From Levilinea saccharolytica (lineage in GTDB: Bacteria; Chloroflexota; Anaerolineae; Anaerolineales; Anaerolineaceae): a DNA stretch of 64,000 nucleotides. The stretch's first letter is position 1. The number at the start of each line of letters is the position of its first letter. Positions 29,235-37,020 of the stretch are shown here, piece by piece. The notes below the pieces were generated by a model. It saw only the letters and a list, made by a program, of their open reading frames with translations. It searched no databases and was not told the DNA's origin. The position numbers were made by a program, and so were the translations under genes. The stretch lies in contig NZ_LGCM01000045.1 in the NCBI RefSeq assembly GCF_001306035.1, positions 96,532 through 160,531 of the forward strand. Direction: 5' to 3'.

Positions 29235-29288
29235 ATGGATAGTAGTTATCAACCCAGCGCTGCGGCATCCCTCCTGGCTTCTGTTTAG
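29235..29288 (+). CDS. Small 17-residue peptide in its own transcription unit
   Basis: An ATG with a very strong ribosome site upstream: AGGAGGTGAT (29218-29227) pairs over ten bases with the usual 16S rRNA 3' end. The peptide reads MDSSYQPSAAASLLASV, then TAG. It lies between a good promoter and a strong terminator, so it fills its own transcript of about 170 bases. The coding part and the following bases form an 11-bp hairpin (29259-29269 with 29295-29305). It could be a small protein, a leader peptide of an attenuator ahead of the photolyase gene, or a marker of a regulatory RNA. No known family is recognised. Confidence 0.5.
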   Translation: MDSSYQPSAAASLLASV

Positions 29289-29305
29289 CCAACTGATGCC
29301 GCAGC
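29259..29305 (+). other. Hairpin overlapping the 17-codon ORF
   Basis: GCTGCGGCATC (29259-29269) pairs perfectly with GATGCCGCAGC (29295-29305) over 11 bp, with a 25-base loop containing the stop codon. Ribosomes on the ORF would open it. Confidence 0.6.
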
Positions 29306-29312
29306 CAAACGG

Positions 29313-29342
29313 AAGGCCGCCCACCTTGGGCGGTCTTCTTTT
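29313..29342 (+). terminator. Strong terminator after the 17-codon gene
   Basis: An 11-bp stem (29313-29323 with 29327-29337, one G-T pair) with a 3-base loop, followed by CTTTT. Confidence 0.85.
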
Positions 29343-29413
29343 AAACAGCCCACATTCCCACCCCCGCGGGTTTGCTCGCGGACGCGGCTCTTACACTGCA
29401 TTGGGAGGCACCC

Positions 29414-30781
29414 ATGACCGATACTGTCCTTTGGTGGCTGCGGCGCGATCTGCGCCTGGAAGATAACCCCGCCTTGCGGTTGGCGCTCAACGGCGACCGC
29501 CGGGTTGTGCCGGTGTTCATTCTCGACCCCACTCTGATGGCGCGCCCCGCTGAAAAACGTCAGGCCTTCCTCTTTGCCGGTCTGCGCGCCCTGGATGCTG
29601 ACTTACGCGACCGCGGCAGCCGCCTGGTGGTGCGTGAAGGCCCGCCTGTGGAAGTTCTGGCCCATCTGAGCGCCGAAAGCGGGGCCAGCGCCGTGTATGC
29701 TGAAGAGGACATCAGCCCCTACGCCCGCCGCCGCGACGCCCAGGCGGCCGCGGCCCTCACCCTGCGCCTGGTCACCGGCGCCACAGTGTTCCCCGCCGGG
29801 CAGGTGCGCAAGGCCGACGGCTCCCCTTACACAGTTTTCACTCCCTACAGTAAAGCCTGGAAAGCCCTGCCCTTCCCCGGCGCGCCCCAGCCTGCTCCGG
29901 CGCGCTTGCCCGCCGTGCCGGATGCGCTCACCTCCTTACCCATCCCCACCACCCCCGCCCCAGCGGATTTTCCCGCGGGCGAGGCCGAAGCCAACCGCCG
30001 ACTGGGAGCTTTTCTGGACGAGCGCATCGCCGCTTATGCTGATACGCGCGACCGCATGGATCTGGAGGGCACCTCTGCCCTTTCGCCCTACCTGCGCTTC
30101 GGCATGCTCTCGGCGCGCAAGGCCGCCTGGGCTGCCCTGGAGTCCGCCCGGCTGGCTCCCCACCCCCAGGCCCGCCGCGGGGCCGAAACCTGGCTGAACG
30201 AGCTGATCTGGCGCGAGTTTTATCACGCCATTCTTTACGCCTTCCCCTTTGTGATGCAAACGGCTTTCAACCCCGGCTTGCGCGGCGTGCCCTGGCGAAA
30301 CGCCCCTGCTGAGCTGGAAGCCTGGCAGCAAGGCCGCACGGGTTACCCGGTGGTGGACGCCGCCATGCGCCAGTTGGCTGCCACCGGCTGGATGCACAAC
30401 CGTGCCCGCATGATCGTGGCCTCCTTCCTCACCAAAGACCTGCTGATCAACTGGCAGGCAGGCGAGCGATGGTTCATGCGCAACCTGGTGGACGGCGACC
30501 CGGCCGCCAACAACGGCGGCTGGCAGTGGGCCGCGGGAACGGGCACGGACGCCGCCCCGTATTTCCGCATTTTTAACCCCAGCCTGCAGAGCGCCAAATT
30601 TGACCCCCAGGGCGTGTATATCCGCCGCTGGCTGCCGGAACTGGCCCGCGCCTCGCTGGCGGGCCTGCACGACCCCAACCATTTGACCCCTGGCGAGCGC
30701 CGCGCCGCCAATTACCCCCCGCCCATCGTGGATCATGCCGCTGCCCGCGAACGCGCCTTGCGCCTCTACCGCCCGACTTAA
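29414..30781 (+). CDS. phrB: Deoxyribodipyrimidine photolyase / cryptochrome family
   Basis: Light-driven DNA repair flavoprotein, 455 residues. The N-terminal antenna-binding domain (about 1-130) starts [18 protein letters not shown]; the C-terminal FAD domain holds [43 protein letters not shown] and [24 protein letters not shown], the FAD/DNA-lesion region of class I CPD photolyases. The conserved tryptophans of the electron chain appear to be present. The ATG at 29414 follows GGGAGG; the frame opens earlier without a ribosome site. A TACACT box at 29392-29397 may give it its own short-leader mRNA, separate from the terminated small transcript ahead. Confidence 0.93.
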   Translation: MTDTVLWWLRRDLRLEDNPALRLALNGDRRVVPVFILDPTLMARPAEKRQAFLFAGLRALDADLRDRGSRLVVREGPPVEVLAHLSAESGASAVYAEEDISPYARRRDAQAAAALTLRLVTGATVFPAGQVRKADGSPYTVFTPYSKAWKALPFPGAPQPAPARLPAVPDALTSLPIPTTPAPADFPAGEAEANRRLGAFLDERIAAYADTRDRMDLEGTSALSPYLRFGMLSARKAAWAALESARLAPHPQARRGAETWLNELIWREFYHAILYAFPFVMQTAFNPGLRGVPWRNAPAELEAWQQGRTGYPVVDAAMRQLAATGWMHNRARMIVASFLTKDLLINWQAGERWFMRNLVDGDPAANNGGWQWAAGTGTDAAPYFRIFNPSLQSAKFDPQGVYIRRWLPELARASLAGLHDPNHLTPGERRAANYPPPIVDHAAARERALRLYRPT

Positions 30782-30833
30782 CTCCGCGCCCAGTGTACTA
30801 GATGTCTGGATATTCATCTGCCTGTTTCTCAGG

Positions 30834-30839
30834 TATAAT
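30834..30839 (+). promoter_or_regulatory. -10 box TATAAT for the molybdenum hydroxylase gene
   Basis: A consensus TATAAT 51 bases before the ATG at 30890; the -35 region is poor (TATTCA at 17 bases). Confidence 0.5.
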
Positions 30840-30889
30840 TTTTTGCGCCCCTTATCCGCTGGAAGACCCTTAACCTTATGTGAGGACGA

Positions 30890-33691
30890 ATGGCAGACCC
30901 CACCCTTTCCCTGACGGTCAATCAGCAGCCTCTCGAAATCCCCGAACGCTATTGGAACTGGTCTTTGCTGCGCTACCTGCGCGATGTGTTGGGCCTCACC
31001 GGAACCAAATGGTCTTGTGACAGCGAGGGCACCTGCGGGGCCTGCACGCTCATTGTCAACGGCAAGGCGCGCCGCGCCTGCCTGACGCCCATCAAAAACC
31101 TGTCTGGGGCGCGGGTGGAAACCATCGAGGCCCTGCAGATAAGCCCAGAGCAGATTCCTCACCCTCTGCTGCAAACCGTGGTGCAGGACGGCATTTTTCA
31201 ATGCGGTTACTGCGCCCCCGGCGCCCTGCTTTCGGCCAAGGCTTTGCTGGACGAGAACCTGAACCCCACCGAAAAAGAGATCGAGCGCGCCCTCTCGACT
31301 GTCATCTGCCGCTGCGCCGGACTCAACCGCATGGACCGCTCTGTGCAGCGGGCGGCGGCCATTCTGCGCGGCGACCAGCCCAGCACCTGGACCCCCGCTG
31401 ACACCGCCGCCGAAGAGCGCCTGTTGGCCCGCCTGACCGGCAAAATGCCCTACACGGCCGACCTGCGCTTCCCCAATATGCTCTATGCCCAGGCTGTGCG
31501 CGCCGGAGCTGCCCACGCCCGCCTCACCCGCCTGGATGTGTCGCAGGCCGAGAGCATGCCCGGGGTGGCGAAGATTTTGACCCGCAAAGAAGTGCCGGGG
31601 GCGAATGCCTTCGGCATTTTTGTTTTTGATCAGCCCATTTTCCTCAGCCCCGGCGACGAAGTGCGTCATGTGGGGGACGTGTTGGCGGTGGTTGTGGCCG
31701 AAAGTCCCGAGCAGGCCGCTGCCGCAGCCGCCGCGGTGGATTTTGCCCTGGAGCCGCTGCCAGTGCTCACCAGCCCCCAGCAGGCCCTGGCTGCGGACGC
31801 CCCCGTTCTGCATGAACGTCTGCGGCTGGCCCACCCGGAAGAGGCTAACGTGCTGGCCCACCACCGCACGCGCAAAGGGGATGTGGCGGAGGGTTTCGCC
31901 GCTGCGGATGTGATCGTGGAAGGTGAGTACAGCGTGCCCTTTGTGGAACACGCTTATATGGAAATCGAATGCAGCACCGCCGTGCCCGAAAGCGACGGGA
32001 GCCTCACCCTGTACTGCGGCACACAAGGCCCGATGGAAGACCGGCATCAGGTGGCCGCCGCCCTGGGCCTGCCCGAAGAGCGCGTGCGCATCGCCCACCA
32101 GTTCATGGGCGGCGGTTTTGGCGGCAAAGAGGACATCGCCGGACAGATCCACGCCGCCCTGGGGGCCTATCACACCGGTCGGCCGGTGAAAGTGCAGTGG
32201 ACGCGGGCCGAGTCCCTGGCGGTCAGCACCAAGCGCCACGCCCTGCGCATGCGCTACCGCACCGGCGCCGACCGCAGCGGCAAGCTGACCGCCGCCGAAG
32301 CCTATATTGTCGGCGATACCGGCCCCTACGCCTCGGTAGGCGAGGCGGTGCTCTTCCGTGCCTGCGTATTTTCCTGCGGGCCGTATGTCGTTCCCCACGC
32401 TCAGGTGGATTCGCTGGCCGTGCACACCAACAACGCCGTCGCCGGGGCCTTTCGCGGTTTTGGCAGCCCCCAGGTGGCCTTCGCTTCTGAAATTCAAATG
32501 CAGAAGCTGGCTGACGCGCTGGGCCTGGACCCCATCGAATTTCGCCTGCGCAACGCCCTGGAAGTGGGGCAGGCCACCATCACCGGCGACATCCTCACCC
32601 ACGAAGTCGGTGTGAGCATCAAGGCCTGTTTGCTGGCCGTGCGCGAGGCCCTGGCCAAAACCCCGCCCCCGCAACTGCTGCCGGGGGAAAAACTGGGGGT
32701 GGGCGTGGCTGCTGCCTACAAAAACGTGGGCCTGGGGCAGAATCTGCCCGATTCCGCCGGGGCCAGCGTGTCTCTGGAGGCGGATGGGCGTTTTTTGGTG
32801 CGCCACGGGGCCACCGACATGGGTCAGGGCATCAACGACGCCATTGTCATGATCACGGCGCGCGCATTGGGCATTCCCACCCAGGATGTGGCCGTCCACA
32901 CCGCCGACACGCGCTACGACCCGCCCGGCGGGGTCACCACAGCCTCGCGCCAGACCTTCATCTCCGGCAATGCGGCTTTGCGGGCTGCCGAGGCCGTGCG
33001 CGAACAGCTCTGGAAAACTGTCTCGGAAGAATTTGGCGTGCCGGTGGAGGACCTGGCCCTGCGCGAACGGGCCTTTGTGCAGCTTTCCAGCGGGCGCCGC
33101 CTGATTGACCTGCAAACCCTGGCTGCCAGCGGCCCGCGCTTTGAGGCGCGCATCACCTACGACCCCCCCACCACCGCCGACCAACCTGGCTATTCACCCG
33201 CTCAGCCCACCGAAAAGCGCCCGCCGCTGCATTTTGCCTACGATTACGGCGTGCAGGCCGCTCTGGTGGCCGTGCAGCCCGAAACCGGCGCGGTACGCGT
33301 GCTCAAAGTGATCGCCGCCCACGATGTGGGCCGCACCATCTCGCGCCGCAACGTCATTGGCCAGATCGAAGGGGCCATTGTGCAGGGCCTGGGCTACGCC
33401 CTGAGCGAATCCTTTGTGGTGGAAAACGGCCTGCCGAAAACGCTGAAATTCAAAGACCTGGGGCTGCTGCGTTTTCGCGACCTGCCCGAAATTGAACCCA
33501 TCATCATTGAAGACCCGCATGTGCTGGGGCCGTTTGGGGCCAAGGGTATGGGCGAATTGACCATCTCACCCACTGCTCCGGCGGTGGTGAACGCCATTCA
33601 CGACGCGGTGGGGGTGTGGATGACGGAGCTGCCTGTGACCCCCGAGAAACTGCTGGCGGCTCTGCGCGCCGCCGCTGACCCAACCCTTTAA
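30890..33691 (+). CDS. Molybdenum hydroxylase (xanthine dehydrogenase/aldehyde oxidase family), 2Fe-2S and Mo domains fused
   Basis: A 933-residue single-chain molybdenum hydroxylase without an FAD domain. The plant-type 2Fe-2S domain has CDSEGTCGACTLIVNG and a later CL; the second 2Fe-2S domain has CGYCAPGALL and CRC. The molybdopterin part has GGGFGGKEDIAGQ, AFRGFGSPQVAFASE and the C-terminal GAKGMGELT with the catalytic glutamate. Length and layout match D. gigas aldehyde oxidoreductase and the so-called selenium-dependent xanthine dehydrogenases. Substrate cannot be told from sequence; no XdhC or cofactor genes are adjacent. The start ATG follows GAGGACGA; 17 bases separate it from the racemase gene downstream. 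Confidence 0.88.
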   Translation: MADPTLSLTVNQQPLEIPERYWNWSLLRYLRDVLGLTGTKWSCDSEGTCGACTLIVNGKARRACLTPIKNLSGARVETIEALQISPEQIPHPLLQTVVQDGIFQCGYCAPGALLSAKALLDENLNPTEKEIERALSTVICRCAGLNRMDRSVQRAAAILRGDQPSTWTPADTAAEERLLARLTGKMPYTADLRFPNMLYAQAVRAGAAHARLTRLDVSQAESMPGVAKILTRKEVPGANAFGIFVFDQPIFLSPGDEVRHVGDVLAVVVAESPEQAAAAAAAVDFALEPLPVLTSPQQALAADAPVLHERLRLAHPEEANVLAHHRTRKGDVAEGFAAADVIVEGEYSVPFVEHAYMEIECSTAVPESDGSLTLYCGTQGPMEDRHQVAAALGLPEERVRIAHQFMGGGFGGKEDIAGQIHAALGAYHTGRPVKVQWTRAESLAVSTKRHALRMRYRTGADRSGKLTAAEAYIVGDTGPYASVGEAVLFRACVFSCGPYVVPHAQVDSLAVHTNNAVAGAFRGFGSPQVAFASEIQMQKLADALGLDPIEFRLRNALEVGQATITGDILTHEVGVSIKACLLAVREALAKTPPPQLLPGEKLGVGVAAAYKNVGLGQNLPDSAGASVSLEADGRFLVRHGATDMGQGINDAIVMITARALGIPTQDVAVHTADTRYDPPGGVTTASRQTFISGNAALRAAEAVREQLWKTVSEEFGVPVEDLALRERAFVQLSSGRRLIDLQTLAASGPRFEARITYDPPTTADQPGYSPAQPTEKRPPLHFAYDYGVQAALVAVQPETGAVRVLKVIAAHDVGRTISRRNVIGQIEGAIVQGLGYALSESFVVENGLPKTLKFKDLGLLRFRDLPEIEPIIIEDPHVLGPFGAKGMGELTISPTAPAVVNAIHDAVGVWMTELPVTPEKLLAALRAAADPTL

Positions 33692-33708
33692 TCCCCTCAG
33701 GAGGCAGG

Positions 33709-34404
33709 ATGAAAACCATCGGAATGATCGGCGGCATGAGCTGGGAATCTTCGTTGGAATATTACCGCATCCTCAATCAGACCGTACACGCCCGCCTGGG
33801 CGGCCTGCATTCGGCCCGCTGCATCCTGACCTCGGTGGATTTTGCCGAGATCGAGGTTTTGCAGCGCGAAGGCCGCTGGGAAGAAAGCGGGCAGCGCATG
33901 GCAGAGGCGGCGGCCAGCCTGGAGCGCGCCGGGGCGGATGTGGTCATTCTGTGCACCAATACCATGCACAAGTTGGTAGACGACATCCAGGCTGCCATCC
34001 AGATTCCCTTCCTGCACATCGCGGACGCCACCGCCGAACGGGTGAAAGCTGCCGGCGTTCAGCGCATTGGGCTGCTGGGCACGCGCTTCACCATGGAAGA
34101 GGATTTCTACCGCGGCCGCCTGGAACAGCTGCACCAGCTTACCGTGCTCACCCCGCCCCCGGCCCAACGCGAAACCGTTCACCGCGTGATTTATGATGAA
34201 CTGTGCCTGGGTCAAATCCGCGAAGAATCGCGCGCCGCCTACCGCGAGATCATCGCGGACCTGGCCGCGGCGGGGGCGCAGGGGATACTCTTGGGCTGCA
34301 CGGAAATTGAGCTGTTGGTGCGTCCCGAAGACAGCCCTCTGCCGCTCTTCCCCACCACGCGCATCCATGCCGAGGCGGCTGTGGATTGGGCCTTGACGGC
34401 CTGA
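33709..34404 (+). CDS. Aspartate/glutamate racemase family protein
   Basis: PLP-independent racemase of the Asp/Glu racemase superfamily, 231 residues. The start MKTIGMIGGMSWESSLEYY is typical of aspartate racemases. The two catalytic cysteines are visible as LCTNTMHK (about residue 84) and LGCTEIELL (about 196). The ATG is preceded by AGGAGGCAGG and lies 17 bases after the molybdenum hydroxylase, so the two may be one operon. The substrate (aspartate or another amino acid) cannot be set from sequence. Confidence 0.88.
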   Translation: MKTIGMIGGMSWESSLEYYRILNQTVHARLGGLHSARCILTSVDFAEIEVLQREGRWEESGQRMAEAAASLERAGADVVILCTNTMHKLVDDIQAAIQIPFLHIADATAERVKAAGVQRIGLLGTRFTMEEDFYRGRLEQLHQLTVLTPPPAQRETVHRVIYDELCLGQIREESRAAYREIIADLAAAGAQGILLGCTEIELLVRPEDSPLPLFPTTRIHAEAAVDWALTA

Positions 34405-34427
34405 CCCCCAAGCGGCCAAAATCATAT

Positions 34428-34433
34428 TACAAT
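34428..34433 (+). promoter_or_regulatory. -10 box TACAAT immediately before the DUF3054 gene
   Basis: TACAAT ends six bases before the ATG at 34440, the spacing expected of a leaderless mRNA. No -35 is clear. Confidence 0.4.
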
Positions 34434-34439
34434 AGACCC

Positions 34440-34835
34440 ATGAAGTGGACAATTCGCGCTGTGCTGTGGACGGCGGTGGGCGACGCCCTGGTGCTGCTGG
34501 GGGTGTCTTTGGCGGGTTTTGCCACCCACCAATCCAACCCGGCGGGCGGGCGCCTGCTGGCGATGGTCGTGCCGCTGCTGGCAGCCTGGGGGCTGACGGC
34601 CTTCCTGGGCGGCCTGTACCAACCGGGGTGGGTCACCTGGAAAAGCACGGCCTGGCGCGCCGTCTTGGCTGGCATCGCCGCGGGCCCCCTGGCCGCCGTC
34701 TTGCGCGGATTATGGCTGGGGAGCGCGCCGGTGATACCGGTGTTCGCGCTGGTGCTTTCGGGCACAACGGCGTTGGGAATGGGCTTATGGCGAATTCTAG
34801 CGATGTGGCTGTTCAAACCGAAGGGACGCGCATGA
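34440..34835 (+). CDS. DUF3054 family membrane protein
   Basis: A 131-residue protein with four hydrophobic segments. The pattern GDALVLLGVSLAGFATHQ at the start, then LAGIAAGPLAAVLRGLWLG and FALVLSGTTALGMGLWR, matches DUF3054, small membrane proteins of unknown role. The frame is open upstream but ATG 34440 sits directly behind a -10 box. Its stop overlaps the start of the sigma factor gene (ATGA), which ties it to the sigma/anti-sigma unit. Confidence 0.75.
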   Translation: MKWTIRAVLWTAVGDALVLLGVSLAGFATHQSNPAGGRLLAMVVPLLAAWGLTAFLGGLYQPGWVTWKSTAWRAVLAGIAAGPLAAVLRGLWLGSAPVIPVFALVLSGTTALGMGLWRILAMWLFKPKGRA

Positions 34836-35449
34836 ACACAGATGAACACAGCCTGGTTCAACAGGCCTGCGCGGGCGACTTGGACGCCTTTAACCAACTG
34901 GTGCTGCAATATCAGGGGTTGGCCTATAACGTGGCCCTGCGCATCCTGAGCGACGACGCCGCGGCCGAGGATGTGACCCAGACCGCTTTTATTGCCGCGT
35001 ACCGCAGCCTGAGCAGCTTCCGCGGGGGGTCCTTCCGCGCGTGGGTCATGCGCATGGTCACCAACGCCTGCTACGACGAGCTGCGGCGGCGCAAGCGGCG
35101 GCCCACCACCCCTCTGGAGCCGCTTTCGGACGACGGCGAAGAAGAAATCGAATCCCCGGCCTGGCTGGCGGATGACGGCCCTTCGCCGGAGGATCAGGTG
35201 GCGCAGGGCGAACTGGAAAAAGCCATCCAACACTGCCTGCAGGGGCTGCCGGATGAATTCCGCGCTGTGGTGGTGCTGGTGGATGTGCAGGGTTTGGACT
35301 ATCTGGAGGTTTCGGAGGCGGTGCGCACGCCCCTGGGGACGGTCAAGAGCCGCCTGGCTCGCGGGCGGGTGCGGCTGCGCGACTGCCTGCAGGGCTTCTG
35401 GGAACTTTTGCCGCCCCAGTTTCGTCAGGTACTTGAGGGACGCGCATGA
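34832..35449 (+). CDS. ECF-type RNA polymerase sigma factor
   Basis: Alternative sigma-70 family factor, 205 residues. Region 2 is ALRILSDDAAAEDVTQTAFIAAYRSL with SFRAWVMRMVTNACYDELRRRKRR; region 4 is LPDEFRAVVVLVDVQGLDYLEVSEA then TPLGTVKSRLARGRVRLRDCL, the helix-turn-helix that reads the -35. The ATG at 34832 overlaps the DUF3054 stop (ATGA) and follows AAGGGACGCGC; the same bases (GGGACGCGC) stand before the ATG of the next gene. An ATG at 34787 is the alternative start. The linker between the domains is acidic. Confidence 0.9.
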   Translation: MNTDEHSLVQQACAGDLDAFNQLVLQYQGLAYNVALRILSDDAAAEDVTQTAFIAAYRSLSSFRGGSFRAWVMRMVTNACYDELRRRKRRPTTPLEPLSDDGEEEIESPAWLADDGPSPEDQVAQGELEKAIQHCLQGLPDEFRAVVVLVDVQGLDYLEVSEAVRTPLGTVKSRLARGRVRLRDCLQGFWELLPPQFRQVLEGRA

Positions 35450-36420
35450 AACCAACACTTACCCCCCAAGACTGGGCACAACTTTCTGAATATCTGGACG
35501 GCCAGCTGGGAGCTGAGGCCGCGCGAAAGCTGGAAGCCCGCCTGTCGCTGTCAGCAGAGCTGCGGCAAGGGTTGGAAGACTTAAAACACACGCGCGCCAT
35601 GCTGCGCGCGCTGCGCCCTCACCCCGTTCCCCACAATTTCACCCTGACGCGCGCTATGGCGGCGGAAGCTCGGCGCGTTTCGCGCTGGTTCCCGGTGCTC
35701 AGCTTCTCATCGGTCATCGCCACCCTGTCGGCGGTGGTGCTGATGGGGCTGCGCCTGCTGCCCCTCTCGGCCCCTAACTTGATGGCCGCCCCCGCGGCGG
35801 CCCCCGCGCCGATGATGATGGAAAGTATGGATGCTGCCTCGGCCCCGGCTGAGGCGGGCGCGGAAATGGCCGCTGAACCCACGCCCATGATCATCACCTG
35901 GGGTTTCCAGGGGGTTCCGGGCTTTGGCATGGGCGGCGGTGGTGGTGACACGATGGGCCGCGGCGGCGGCACGGAGATGGAAGATGCAATGCCTGTGCCC
36001 GCCCCCGCCGAGTTGGCCGCGCCAGCTGCACCAGAGGGCGAAATGACCGCCGCGGACGCAGTCCCCACGGAGCTGCCCGCTGAGCCTGAGGGAGCAACGG
36101 CTGCCGCGGAACCAGCCCCCACGGAGGTGCCCGCTGAGCCGCCGTCTGCCAAGGAAGCCCCTACCGTGCCGATGGAAGCCCCCACGGAAGTGCCCCTTCA
36201 AAGTGGGGATCTGATCCTGGGGCTGCCCGCGCCGGAGGAACAGGGCCAGATGCTGGTTCCCCAAAGCAGCGCTGCGGCAGAGGCCTATGCTGCGCCCAGT
36301 GAGAACCGCGAAAGCCAGGAGAGCGCCTACCCCACTGCGCAGCCGTGGGTTTTGCCCCTGAGTCTGCTGACTCTGGGGGTGGGGCTGGGCCTGGCCGCCT
36401 GGCAGGTTCGGCGCCGTTAA
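35446..36420 (+). CDS. Anti-sigma-factor-like membrane protein
   Basis: Probable membrane-bound partner of the sigma factor, 324 residues, overlapping its gene by ATGA. The N-terminal LSEYLDGQLGAEAARKLEARLSLSAELRQ matches the anti-sigma domain helices but has none of the Cys/His of the zinc version. A membrane helix follows near residues 83-105, then a long low-complexity extracytoplasmic region rich in Ala, Pro, Glu and Met with a glycine block (MGGGGGDTMGRGGG), and a second helix ending in QVRRR. Two helices with both ends inside differs from classic single-pass anti-sigmas. Function inferred from position and N-terminus. Confidence 0.7.
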   Translation: MKPTLTPQDWAQLSEYLDGQLGAEAARKLEARLSLSAELRQGLEDLKHTRAMLRALRPHPVPHNFTLTRAMAAEARRVSRWFPVLSFSSVIATLSAVVLMGLRLLPLSAPNLMAAPAAAPAPMMMESMDAASAPAEAGAEMAAEPTPMIITWGFQGVPGFGMGGGGGDTMGRGGGTEMEDAMPVPAPAELAAPAAPEGEMTAADAVPTELPAEPEGATAAAEPAPTEVPAEPPSAKEAPTVPMEAPTEVPLQSGDLILGLPAPEEQGQMLVPQSSAAAEAYAAPSENRESQESAYPTAQPWVLPLSLLTLGVGLGLAAWQVRRR

Positions 36421-36423
36421 CCG

Positions 36424-36948
36424 ATGCAAGACGACCCCTTTCGTTTTTGCCCGTATTGTGCTGCCCCGTTAACGCAGGAAATGCGCTTTGGGGAGCTGCG
36501 CCCGGTGTGCCCGGCCTGCGGCTATATTCATTTTGCGGACCCCAAAGTGGCGGTGGGCGTGCTGGTGGAAGGGGAGGCGGGCGTGCTGCTGGTGCGGCGC
36601 GTTAACGAACCTCTGCGCGGCCTGTGGAGCCTGCCCGCGGGCTTTGTCAACGCGCATGAAGACCCCCAGCGGGCGGCGGAGCGCGAATGTTGGGAAGAAA
36701 CCGGCCTGCGCGTGCGCGTCACCGGCCTGGTGACGGTTTTGGCTGGGCGTGAACACCGCCGCGGGGCGGATATTTTCATCATTTACCGCGCGGAGGTGCA
36801 GGGGGGAACCCTGGCGGCGGGGGACGACGCTGACAGCGCCGCCTTTTTCCCTCGCGGGGGGCTGCCGCCGCTGGCTTTTTACGCCACCCGGCACGTACTG
36901 GGCCTGGGGGCTGAGGACGAAGGCCGCCCCGCTCCGCCCGAGCTGTAA
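36424..36948 (+). CDS. Nudix hydrolase with N-terminal zinc ribbon
   Basis: Nucleoside-diphosphate-linked hydrolase, 174 residues. The N-terminus has a four-cysteine zinc ribbon (CPYCAAP ... CPACGYIHF), as in NudC-like and related proteins. The Nudix box is complete: GFVNAHEDPQRAAERECWEETGL, with the metal-binding REcWEE. It begins three bases after the anti-sigma stop, so it is probably the last gene of that unit. The substrate is not predictable; the SQPWPFPxS motif typical of NADH pyrophosphatases is absent. Confidence 0.85.
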   Translation: MQDDPFRFCPYCAAPLTQEMRFGELRPVCPACGYIHFADPKVAVGVLVEGEAGVLLVRRVNEPLRGLWSLPAGFVNAHEDPQRAAERECWEETGLRVRVTGLVTVLAGREHRRGADIFIIYRAEVQGGTLAAGDDADSAAFFPRGGLPPLAFYATRHVLGLGAEDEGRPAPPEL

Positions 36949-36963
36949 ATGGGCTGCTTATGT

Positions 36964-36969
36964 TACAAT
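36964..36969 (+). promoter_or_regulatory. -10 box TACAAT for the methyltransferase gene
   Basis: TACAAT 51 bases upstream of ATG 37021, after the Nudix stop. The -35 is unclear. Confidence 0.4.
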
Positions 36970-37020
36970 AGGGTTGTACGTTTGTTCTGAGAATCCTTCT
37001 CGTTCCGGTGCGGCCCTGGC

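Noticed and set aside
29936..33184. 1082-codon open frame on the minus strand opposite the photolyase and molybdenum hydroxylase genes
   Set aside because: No motif, no ribosome site; both plus-strand genes are fully supported by domain motifs.
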